Source: Lysobacter enzymogenes (GTDB taxonomy: Bacteria; Pseudomonadota; Gammaproteobacteria; Xanthomonadales; Xanthomonadaceae). Taken from it: a stretch of 64,000 nt of DNA. Shown piece after piece: positions 16,346-23,995 of the stretch. Both the position numbers and the translations under genes were made by a program. The stretch is taken from positions 4,712,001 to 4,776,000 of the forward strand of contig NZ_CP067396.1 of assembly GCF_023617245.1 (NCBI RefSeq). Direction: 5' to 3'. Numbering within the stretch: the stretch's first letter is position 1; each line of letters opens with the position of its first letter. The notes beneath the pieces are model-generated. The model made no database searches. It was not told where the DNA came from and worked only from the letters and a program-made list of their open reading frames with translations.

Positions 16346-17506
16346 CTAGCGCGGCGCCGCGGCCTCGCCGCCGCCGAGGTCGTCGCTCATCTCGCCGCTG
16401 AACCCGCTGCCCGGGCGGGCGTCGATGCCGGCGCGCGCGCGCATCGGCGTGGCCCGCTGCAACCGGCGCACATCGGCCACCGTATGTTCCGGCGGCACCG
16501 GCGCCGGCTCGCGCCAGATCCGCTGCCACATCGCCGGCAGCCGCGCGGCCGCGTCCCACGGCCATTGCAGCTGTTCCGGCGCGATCTCGCGCCAACCGCC
16601 GGCTTCGCGCCGGGCCACCGCGAAGCGGAAGTTGTAGTCCGGCTCGGCGCCCATGCGCAGGTCGCTCAGCACCAGCCGGCCGTCGCGTTCCTCGGCCTTC
16701 ATGAAGCCGTGGTTGAACCACTGCAGCCGGTGCACCGCCGGATAGCCGCTGACCTGGGAATAGGCCAGCGAGTCGGACGGATACAGGCGGAAATGCATCG
16801 GCCCGCGGTCGGCCAGCAGCGAGCGCTCGCCCTCGACATAGCCGTCCGGCGTCATCGCCACCACCCGCCACAGCGCGGTGGTGAACGGCATCGGCACCGA
16901 GAAACGCGGCGCGTTCTCCAGCCCCAGCGCGGCCAGCGCCGGCTGCGCGGCCTGCTCGACCCGGTGCTTGGCCCACAGCGAGCCGCCCAGGTACAGCGAA
17001 CTCAGCGCCAGCCCCAACGCCAGCGCCGGCTGCGCGCTGCGCCCGGCGCGCGCGAACCAGACCCAGACGCAGGCGGCCAGCAGCCACACGGTGTAGAGCG
17101 GATCGATGATGAAGATGCTCGACCACATCGTCGGCCGCGCCGGCAACGGCCACCACAACTGGGTGCCGTACACGGTGAAGGCGTCGAGCACGGGATGGGT
17201 CAGCAGCGCGGCCTGCATCGCCCAGAACCAGCGCTTGGGCGATTGCGCCACGCGTCCGCCGCGGCCGCGGCACCAACCCCAGATCGCCCAGGCCACGAAC
17301 GGCAGCACCAGCAGCGAGTGGCTGATGCTGCGGTGCCAGGTCATGCGCGCGACCGGATCGCCGGTGAGCAGGTTGACCGGCAGGACGTCCAAATCCGGCA
17401 AGGTGCCCAGCGCCGCGCCGGCCAGCAGGGCCGCGCGGCGGTGTTGCGCAGGAGCGATGGCGGCGCTCAGCGCGGCGCCGAGCACGATCTGGGTAAGCGA
17501 ATCCAT
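16346..17506 (-). CDS. Membrane-bound metal-dependent hydrolase, YdjM/DUF457-like
   Basis: Inner-membrane protein of 386 residues. The N-terminal third carries the conserved acidic and histidine sites of the family: MDSLTQIVLGAALSAAI, LGTLPDLDVLP, MTWHRSISHSLLVLPF and LLTHPVLDAFTVYGTQ. About five membrane helices occupy residues 1-200; a soluble C-terminal domain (about 205-360) follows. Homologues are common, with phospholipase-like chemistry suspected but substrate unknown. The start is the first ATG of the frame, divergent from the racemase homologue at 17642. Confidence 0.85.
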   Translation of the reverse strand: MDSLTQIVLGAALSAAIAPAQHRRAALLAGAALGTLPDLDVLPVNLLTGDPVARMTWHRSISHSLLVLPFVAWAIWGWCRGRGGRVAQSPKRWFWAMQAALLTHPVLDAFTVYGTQLWWPLPARPTMWSSIFIIDPLYTVWLLAACVWVWFARAGRSAQPALALGLALSSLYLGGSLWAKHRVEQAAQPALAALGLENAPRFSVPMPFTTALWRVVAMTPDGYVEGERSLLADRGPMHFRLYPSDSLAYSQVSGYPAVHRLQWFNHGFMKAEERDGRLVLSDLRMGAEPDYNFRFAVARREAGGWREIAPEQLQWPWDAAARLPAMWQRIWREPAPVPPEHTVADVRRLQRATPMRARAGIDARPGSGFSGEMSDDLGGGEAAAPR

Positions 17507-17641
17507 CGCGGAATGCTACCGGCGCGGGCCCGCGCAAGGTGTTTGTTTTTCGTTGCATGCGCGCGCGCGGACTTGCGCGGCCGCGGCGGCGCTCGCATGG
17601 TGGCCGCAAGCGGCCGCGCGCCGCGCTCTCATGGAATCCGC

Positions 17642-18346
17642 ATGACCGCTCCCCTGCCCCTCGGCATCGTCGCCTGCTCCTCGGAAGGCGCGGCGCTGTG
17701 CTACCGCACGATCTGCGCCGAAGCCGCCGCGCGGCTCGGCCCGCACGCGCACCCCGACATCGCCTTGCACGGCCACTCGCTGGCCGACTACGTGGCCTGC
17801 CTGGAACGCGGCGACCTCGACGGCGTCGGCGAACTGATGCTGTCGTCGGCGCGCAAGCTCGAACGCGCCGGCGCGAAGCTGCTGATTTGCCCGGACAACA
17901 CCATCCACCAGGCGATGGACTACGTGCGGCCGCGCTCGCCGCTGCCGTGGCTGCACATCGCCGACGTGGTCGCGCGCGAGGCGCAGGCGCACGGGTTCCG
18001 CCGGATCGGCCTGACCGGCACGCAGTGGCTGGTGGAGAGCGAGGTGTATCCGCGGCAGCTGGCGGCGTTGGGACTGGAGTACGTGCGTCCGGGCGCCGAG
18101 CAGCGCGCGCGGATCGGGCGGCTGATCATGGACGAGCTGGTGTACGGCGTGTTCAAGCCGCAGACCGTCGCCTACTTCCAGGGCGTGATCGAAGACCTCA
18201 AGGCGCAGGGCTGCGACGCGGTGGTGCTGGGCTGCACCGAGATCCCGCTGATCATCGACGACGGCAATTCGGCGCTGCCGACGCTGGATTCGACCCGGCT
18301 GCTGGCACGGGCGGCGTTGCGGGCGGCGGTGGCGGGGGTGGATTAG
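17642..18346 (+). CDS. Aspartate/glutamate racemase family protein
   Basis: Cytoplasmic protein of 234 residues of the Asp/Glu racemase superfamily, which interconverts amino-acid enantiomers with two cysteines. The second cysteine is present (C198 in VLGCTEIPLII), but the position of the first reads ICPDNTIH, with D85 where active two-base racemases have Cys. YgeA-type enzymes also replace this residue (with Thr), so activity may be retained, one-sided, or lost. The N-terminus reads LGIVACSSEGAALCYRTI instead of the usual IGILGGMGP. Start ATG 17642 follows a short overlapping ATG-TGA. Confidence 0.85.
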   Translation: MTAPLPLGIVACSSEGAALCYRTICAEAAARLGPHAHPDIALHGHSLADYVACLERGDLDGVGELMLSSARKLERAGAKLLICPDNTIHQAMDYVRPRSPLPWLHIADVVAREAQAHGFRRIGLTGTQWLVESEVYPRQLAALGLEYVRPGAEQRARIGRLIMDELVYGVFKPQTVAYFQGVIEDLKAQGCDAVVLGCTEIPLIIDDGNSALPTLDSTRLLARAALRAAVAGVD

Positions 18347-18595
18347 CGCATCGGCCTGGGGGCGGGTACGGCCTCGCCGCCGTAGCTGGCCGCAGGCAAT
18401 CGGTTCCTCGCACGGGACGGCGGTGCCGGCGCGCCGACGGCGCGCGCAATGTCCATCGGCAGCGTCATCCCGGGTTAGAGCGGGCCGACTGGGCACGGCC
18501 ATTGCTGGCGCACCAATGAGTCGCGAGAACAGGCATGATGGCGCAAGCCGCCGGCAAGGGCGCTGGGCTTTTTTTATGGATGAAGGTACTCAACG

Positions 18596-19078
18596 ATGAT
18601 TTCGCCTGAGTTGATCGAGCAACGGAAGTCCGAGCTCGATGATTTTTACGCAGAGGCTATTTCCGTGCTTGTCGAGTTCGTGGGGCAGATGGGAATAAAT
18701 CCTGCGCCGCAAGTCCTGATCCATGCGGCCGACTACCTGCCTTTGCTCAGCACTGCCTTGAAGAACGTGGAACTGGACGGCGACGACGAGAAAATATGGC
18801 TCCACGCGAGGGTGGCATATTTTGTTGGGGAGTATTTCGCCCAGAGATACCAGGGCTCTTGGTATGTCAACGAAGATGAAGGATCTGTTTTTTACGGACG
18901 CTACGTGGTCGGGCGATTCTCCGCGTGGAACGACATGGCGCTTATGGTCGATCCGTTCGAGGTAGGTCGCAGCTATATAGGATCGCCCGTCCCCAGAAAC
19001 TTGCAGGCGCTGGTCGATTCGGTGGATGCGGAGTTGAAAGATCGAAGCACGCGCGGCGAGTCACACAGGGCTTCGTAG
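18596..19078 (+). CDS. Hypothetical protein, AT-richer orphan, immunity-protein-like
   Basis: 160 residues, acidic, mostly helical with a beta-rich middle (GSWYVNEDEGSVFYGRYVVG). No motif recognised. Base composition is clearly lower in GC than its neighbours and codons ending in A/T are frequent, so the gene was probably acquired. Size, acidity and the W/Y-rich core are like those of immunity proteins found scattered near polymorphic toxin loci, but no toxin gene adjoins it. AAGGT lies 9 nt upstream of the ATG. Confidence 0.75.
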   Translation: MISPELIEQRKSELDDFYAEAISVLVEFVGQMGINPAPQVLIHAADYLPLLSTALKNVELDGDDEKIWLHARVAYFVGEYFAQRYQGSWYVNEDEGSVFYGRYVVGRFSAWNDMALMVDPFEVGRSYIGSPVPRNLQALVDSVDAELKDRSTRGESHRAS

Positions 19079-19385
19079 GCTTCATGCGGTCATGAATCAT
19101 GGCTTGAGGGGCCGCGGATTGGCGGTCCGGCCTGAGTCGGAACAGTCCGGCCGGGGACTCTGGTTGCCGTGCGGGCCGCAACCCTGTCGAGGTGTGCGGC
19201 ATCGATTCGACCGATCCTGATCGAACCTTCAGGCAGCGCTGAAAAACGCGCTGTTTTCCTTTGGGTTCGTCCAGTCAGGCGCGCCCTGCTCACTGTCCGG
19301 GAACGGATGCGCGCGCAGCCGGGCTCGCGAGCAAGGACAAACTGGGTCCTGACTTTCGCCTTCCAGCCGCCTCACGCCTCACGCC
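19079..19385. other. Intergenic, nothing recognised
   Basis: 307 bases between the convergent genes at 18596 and 19386. Moderate GC; no gene, repeat family or clear terminator could be identified. Confidence 0.5.
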
Positions 19386-20219
19386 TCACGCCGCGTACGG
19401 CAGTTCCTTGCCGGCCGGCAACGTCCGCGGCGCGCGCGGCGGCAGCAGGGCGCGGGTCTCGCCGGCGTGGGTCAGCAGGCGAAGGGTGCCGTCGGGGTCC
19501 TCGACCAGCGCGGTCAGGCTCTCGACCCAGTCGCCGTCGTTGGCGTAGACGCAGCCCTCGCGCTCGAACAGCGACGCGCGGTGGATGTGGCCGCAGACGA
19601 TGCCGTCCAGGCCGCGCTTGCGCGCATCGTCCAGGCCGGCCTGGACGAAGCGCGCGATGTAGCGCTCGGCCGCGCCGCTGCGGCGCTTGAGGAAATCCGC
19701 CAGCGACCAGTAGCGCTTGCCGAAGCGGCGCCGCACCTGGTTGGTGAGCTTGTTGCCGGTCAGGATGCGCTCGTACAGCCAGTCGCCGAACTTCTCCTGC
19801 ATGCCGCCGAACTGGGTGATCGCGTCGTAGTCGTCGCCGTGGGTCACCAGCAGCCGGCGGCCGTCGGCGGTGAGATGGATGGCGCGGCGGCGCACCTGCA
19901 TGCGCGGCAGGGTCAGCCCGCAGAAGCGGCGGATCGAGCGGTCGTGGTTGCCGGGCACGTAGATCAGCTCGGTGCCGGCGCGCGCCAGCGCGTGCAGCGC
20001 CTCGACCACGCGGTACTGCGCCGAGCCCCAGGCGGCGCGGCGCTGCGACATCCACCACAAGTCGACGATGTCGCCGACTAGGTAGAGCTTGTCGCAGCGC
20101 AGTCCCTGCAGGAAGTCGGCGAACTCCGCCGCATGGCAGTGCTTGGAGCCCAAATGCACGTCGGAAACGAACACGGCGCGGCGGCGTAACGGCAACGGCA
20201 CGATCGAGGCGGGGCTCAT
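19386..20219 (-). CDS. LpxH-like metallophosphoesterase (UDP-2,3-diacylglucosamine diphosphatase family)
   Basis: 277 residues with all five calcineurin-like metal motifs: SDVHLGS (about residue 19), GDIVDLWW, GNHD, THGDDYDA and GHIHRA. These fit the LpxH/YbbF-type hydrolases that cleave UDP-2,3-diacylglucosamine in lipid A synthesis, but the long insert after THGDDYDAITQFGG is typical of the LpxH-like branch (also called LpxH2 or DUF-type) whose substrate is uncertain. It lies 20 bp downstream of the OlsF-like gene on the same strand, so the two are probably co-transcribed and related to membrane lipid metabolism. Confidence 0.85.
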   Translation of the reverse strand: MSPASIVPLPLRRRAVFVSDVHLGSKHCHAAEFADFLQGLRCDKLYLVGDIVDLWWMSQRRAAWGSAQYRVVEALHALARAGTELIYVPGNHDRSIRRFCGLTLPRMQVRRRAIHLTADGRRLLVTHGDDYDAITQFGGMQEKFGDWLYERILTGNKLTNQVRRRFGKRYWSLADFLKRRSGAAERYIARFVQAGLDDARKRGLDGIVCGHIHRASLFEREGCVYANDGDWVESLTALVEDPDGTLRLLTHAGETRALLPPRAPRTLPAGKELPYAA

Positions 20220-20239
20220 GGCACGGTCTCGTGGCGGGG

Positions 20240-22018
20240 TCAGGTGTCCGGTGCGTGGGCCTGGGCAGCGTCGGTGCCGGCGTCGTTCGCCGCCTCGCCG
20301 TCGGCGGGCGGCGCCGGACGCGGCACGGCCACGCCGAGGTAGCGCTCGCGCTTCTTCGGCCGCAGCTGCTGCAGGTCCACTTCGATCAATCCGTCGACCG
20401 CGTCGCTGAAGGCGGGGTCCACGCCGAAGGCGAGGAAGCGCGCGCCGCCCGGCTCGCACAGGTCGGTGTACTGCTTGTAGAGCATCGGCACCGCGCTGCC
20501 GAGCGCGTCGAGGTTGTTCTTGAGCACGCGGAACGCGGTGGCCGCGTCGAGCGCGTCGAACTGCGGCGGCGCGGCGCGATACACGAACGGCTGCTTGGAC
20601 ACCGCGTCCGCGCCGGCCCCGCCGTAGTAGCGGGCGTAGTAGGCGACGATCTGTTCGCGCGCCTGGATCGGCAGCGCGGCGCTGATCGAGACCGGGCCGA
20701 ACAGGTAGCGGATGCCCGGGTTGCGGCTCAGGTAGGCGCCGATGCCCTGCCACAGATAATCGATGCTGCGGCTGCCCCAGTAGTCCGGAGTCACGAAGCT
20801 GCGGCCCAGTTCCATGCCCTGGACCAGGCGCGGCACCGCGTCTTCGGCATAACGGAACAACGAAGCGGTATACAGCCCGGCCAGGCCGCGCTCGGCCACC
20901 ACCCGGCTGCCGCGGGCGATGCGGTAGGCGCCGGCGATGCGCCCGGCGTCCTCGTCCCACAGCACGATGTGCTCGTACCAGCTGTCGTAGACGTCCACGT
21001 CCAGACGCTGGCCGGTGCCCTCGCCGACCTGGCGGAAGGTCAGCTCGCGCAGGCGGCCGATCTCGCGCAGCAGCGGCGAGCCGGCCGGCAGCGCGCCGAC
21101 CCGGATCTGCTTGCCGTCGGTGGTGCGGCCCAGCGATTCCATCGATTCCACCCCGGCGCGCACCAGCGCCGGGTCGACCGCGTCGATCAGCGCCTCCGGC
21201 CCGACCGGCGCCGGCCGCTCGCGCGGGGTGCCGACCGCGTGCAGCTCGCGCCGCACCTCGCGCAGCACCTGCTGGGCGTCGCCTTCGGCCGGCAGCCGGA
21301 ACGCGCGGCCGATGTGCAGGGCGATGCGGCGCGCGCGGCGGGCGAACATCTCGCGCGCCAGCAGCGCGGTGCCGGCCGGCTTGAACAAGGCCGAGGCGCC
21401 GTAGAACAGCGCCGAATTGCGCGCCTCGATGCGGATCGGCAGCACCGGCGCGCCGGTGCGGCGGGCGAAGCGCAGGAAGCCGCGCTGCCAGCGCCCGTCG
21501 GTGACCCCGCGCAGGCCCAGGCGGGCGACTTCGCCGGCCGGGAACACGATCACGCATTGCTCGGCTTCCAGCGCCGCCTCGATCGCGTGCAGGCTCTCGG
21601 CGCTCGGGCGGCCGCCGAGGATGCGCACCGGCAGCAGCAGGTCCTGCAGGCCGTCGAGCGCCAGCAACAGGTCGTTGGCGACGATCTTGACGTCGCTGCG
21701 GACCCGGCCGACCGCGTCCAGCAACGCCAGCGCGTCGACCGCGCCGGAGGGGTGGTTGGCCACGATCAGCAGCCGGCCGGTGGTCGGGATCCGGCGCAGC
21801 TCGGCGTCCTCGACCAGGTAGCGCGACTGCAGGAACTCCAGCGAGGCGGTGACGAAGTCGAACCCGTGCAGATGCCGGGTTTCGCCCAGGAATTCATCGA
21901 TCTGGTCGAACCTCGACCAACGGCCGAGGGTCCGCACCAGCGGACGGGCGAGCCTCGCCCTGCGGCCGCGGAACCACTGCGGATAACGTTCTTCCAATCG
22001 GCGTTCGAGTTGCAGCAT
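20240..22018 (-). CDS. Bifunctional acyltransferase, OlsF-like (ornithine lipid synthase type)
   Basis: 592 residues with two domains. N-terminal (about 40-270): lysophospholipid acyltransferase with the active-site ANHPSGAVD (H89, D95) and VIFPAGEVARLG. C-terminal (about 300-560): GNAT-type hemolysin/OlsB-like N-acyltransferase with LRELTFRQVGEGTGQRLDVD, DSWYEHIVLWDEDAGRIAGAYR and YWGSRSIDYLWQGIGAYL. This order is that of OlsF, which makes ornithine lipids from ornithine and two acyl groups. The acceptor amino acid here is not proven. The C-terminus is a short Pro/Ala/Asp-rich tail. Divergent from metK. Confidence 0.85.
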   Translation of the reverse strand: MLQLERRLEERYPQWFRGRRARLARPLVRTLGRWSRFDQIDEFLGETRHLHGFDFVTASLEFLQSRYLVEDAELRRIPTTGRLLIVANHPSGAVDALALLDAVGRVRSDVKIVANDLLLALDGLQDLLLPVRILGGRPSAESLHAIEAALEAEQCVIVFPAGEVARLGLRGVTDGRWQRGFLRFARRTGAPVLPIRIEARNSALFYGASALFKPAGTALLAREMFARRARRIALHIGRAFRLPAEGDAQQVLREVRRELHAVGTPRERPAPVGPEALIDAVDPALVRAGVESMESLGRTTDGKQIRVGALPAGSPLLREIGRLRELTFRQVGEGTGQRLDVDVYDSWYEHIVLWDEDAGRIAGAYRIARGSRVVAERGLAGLYTASLFRYAEDAVPRLVQGMELGRSFVTPDYWGSRSIDYLWQGIGAYLSRNPGIRYLFGPVSISAALPIQAREQIVAYYARYYGGAGADAVSKQPFVYRAAPPQFDALDAATAFRVLKNNLDALGSAVPMLYKQYTDLCEPGGARFLAFGVDPAFSDAVDGLIEVDLQQLRPKKRERYLGVAVPRPAPPADGEAANDAGTDAAQAHAPDT

Positions 22019-22310
22019 GGTCTTCGTCGCATCGGGGGCGGCGGTATGCCGCGCAGCCTGAGCCGGCGCGGCGACAGCCACATGGCGGTTTGGGGACAGT
22101 CCGGTGACAGCCCTGTCCGGCCTGGGAGCGCCGCCCGGAAAGCGCGAAACGGCGATGCGTCGTCGCCGTGGAAGCCGGCCATCCTGGCAGCGGGTCCAGG
22201 CTGGCAGCAGCGCCCCGCCCCGGCCTCCGCCGAACGGCCGACCCGGCCGAGGCCCTTCAGCCGCGCTTAACGCCCAGACAACCCTGGGGCACGGCACAAT
22301 GCGCGCACGC

Positions 22311-22335
22311 GGCCGAGCTTGTACAATGCTCGGCC
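22311..22335 (+). promoter_or_regulatory. metK promoter: -10 TACAAT inside a perfect 8-bp inverted repeat
   Basis: GGCCGAGC (22311-22318) and GCTCGGCC (22328-22335) flank ttgtacaat; the likely -10 TACAAT is 22322-22327. Either a repressor operator over the promoter or a hairpin overlapping the start of the transcript. No SAM riboswitch consensus is visible in the 40-nt leader that follows. Confidence 0.6.
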
Positions 22336-22368
22336 ATCTTTCTATCCGAATCGAAGGATATTGCCTCG

Positions 22369-23592
22369 ATGTCCAGCTATCTGTTCACCTCCGAATCCGT
22401 CTCCGAAGGCCATCCGGACAAGATCGCCGACCAGATCTCCGACGCCGTCCTCGACGCCATCCTGGCCCAGGACAAGCGCGCGCGCGTGGCCTGCGAGACG
22501 CTGGTGAAGACCGGCGCGGCGATCGTCGCCGGCGAAGTCACCACCAACGCGTGGGTGGACATCGAAGCGCTGGCGCGCAAGGTCATCAACGACATCGGCT
22601 ACAACAATTCCAATGTCGGCTTCGACGGCCACACCTGCGCGATCATCAACATGCTCGGCAAGCAGTCGCCCGACATCGCCGCCGGCGTCGACCGCAAGAA
22701 GCCGGAAGAACAAGGCGCGGGCGACCAGGGCCTGATGTTCGGCTACGCCTGCAACGAGGCCCCGGAATACATGCCGGCGCCGATCTACTACTCGCACCGC
22801 CTGGTCGAGCAGCAGGCCAAGATCCGCAAGCAGAAGAACTCCAAGCTGCCGTGGCTGCGTCCGGACGCGAAGTCGCAGGTCACCCTGCGCTACGACGACA
22901 AGCACCAGGTCGCCGGCCTCGACGCGGTGGTGCTGTCGACCCAGCACGATCCGGGCATCAAGCAGAAGGACCTGGTCGAGGGCGTGTACGAGCACATCCT
23001 CAAGCCGGTGCTGCCGAAGGCGTGGCTGGAGAAGCTGCCGAAGAACAAGGTCCACATCAACCCGACCGGCATCTTCGTGATCGGCGGCCCGGTCGGCGAT
23101 TGCGGCCTGACCGGCCGCAAGATCATCGTCGACAGCTACGGCGGCATGGCCCGCCACGGCGGCGGCGCGTTCTCCGGCAAGGATCCGTCGAAGGTCGACC
23201 GTTCGGCCGCCTACGCCGCGCGCTACGTGGCCAAGAACATCGTCGCCGCCGGCCTGGCCGACAAGTGCGAAGTGCAGGTCTCCTACGCCATCGGCGTGGC
23301 CGAGCCGACCTCGATCTCGGTGACCACCTTCGGCACCGGCAAGATCAGCGACGACAAGATCGAAAAGCTGATCCGCAAGCACTTCGACCTGCGCCCGTAC
23401 GGCATCGTCAAGATGCTCGACCTGATCCACCCGGTCTACCAGCTGACCGCCGCTTACGGCCACTTCGGCCGCAAGCCGAAAGAAGTCAGCTACGTCGACG
23501 GCGCCGGCAAGAAGCAGACCGCCACCGCCTTCTCGTGGGAGAAGACCGACAAGGCCGAGGATCTGCGCAAGGATGCCGGGCTGAAGAAGTAA
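22369..23592 (+). CDS. metK: S-adenosylmethionine synthetase
   Basis: Cytoplasmic enzyme making SAM from methionine and ATP. 407 residues, slightly longer than the E. coli enzyme (384). Motifs: [20 protein letters not shown] (methionine loop, residues 6-25), [12 protein letters not shown], the second signature [20 protein letters not shown], and the C-terminal domain YGHFGR. A 12-16 residue insert ([18 protein letters not shown] region) is usual in this clade. ATG 22369 has GAAGGA 12 nt upstream. Followed by a clear terminator. Part of the methyl cycle with ahcY and metF in this window. Confidence 0.97.
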   Translation: MSSYLFTSESVSEGHPDKIADQISDAVLDAILAQDKRARVACETLVKTGAAIVAGEVTTNAWVDIEALARKVINDIGYNNSNVGFDGHTCAIINMLGKQSPDIAAGVDRKKPEEQGAGDQGLMFGYACNEAPEYMPAPIYYSHRLVEQQAKIRKQKNSKLPWLRPDAKSQVTLRYDDKHQVAGLDAVVLSTQHDPGIKQKDLVEGVYEHILKPVLPKAWLEKLPKNKVHINPTGIFVIGGPVGDCGLTGRKIIVDSYGGMARHGGGAFSGKDPSKVDRSAAYAARYVAKNIVAAGLADKCEVQVSYAIGVAEPTSISVTTFGTGKISDDKIEKLIRKHFDLRPYGIVKMLDLIHPVYQLTAAYGHFGRKPKEVSYVDGAGKKQTATAFSWEKTDKAEDLRKDAGLKK

Positions 23593-23995
23593 ACTCGGTG
23601 CCATCGCGCGAAGCGAAGAAAGGGCCGCGAAAGCGGCCCTTTTTCTTTGTGGAACTACCTGTAGGCCGAGTAGCTGAAAACAAAAGTCGTTAATACACCG
23701 CTATATCCGCCGCCAAGCCGCATGCTCCATATGAGAGCAAGAATTTTGACACACAGCGAAATAACTAAAAGTCTCCACCGGCAGATCCCTTCTGTGGACT
23801 CTTGGAGAAGCCCGTGAACCGGCCGCATACTCGCAGATGTCTGACTGAAATATTGCGTACAGCATCAAATTCAGATGCGAACACCACGCCGAGACATCCA
23901 AATCAATCACGCAAGAATGCTATCTCAAGCTCTTCAGGCCGCTCTACCGTCCATTACCTAATCTTGCGCGGAACCTCCAAAATGCAGCATTCTTC
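23593..23995. other. Left flank of the AT-richer defence-like island
   Basis: After the metK terminator the composition drops and remains low to about 27.5 kb. No tRNA, integrase or inverted repeat is seen at the junction. The reading frame of the ATPase is open upstream of its assumed start as far as a stop at 23846-23848, without an ATG, GTG or TTG in frame before 23996. Confidence 0.6.
23619..23646 (+). terminator. Rho-independent terminator of metK
   Basis: Hairpin agggccgc-gaaa-gcggccct followed by a run of T (tttttcttt), 27 bp after the metK stop. Confidence 0.9.

Noticed and set aside
22270..22368. SAM riboswitch before metK
   Set aside because: The leader after the likely start site is too short (about 35 nt) and shows no consensus block.
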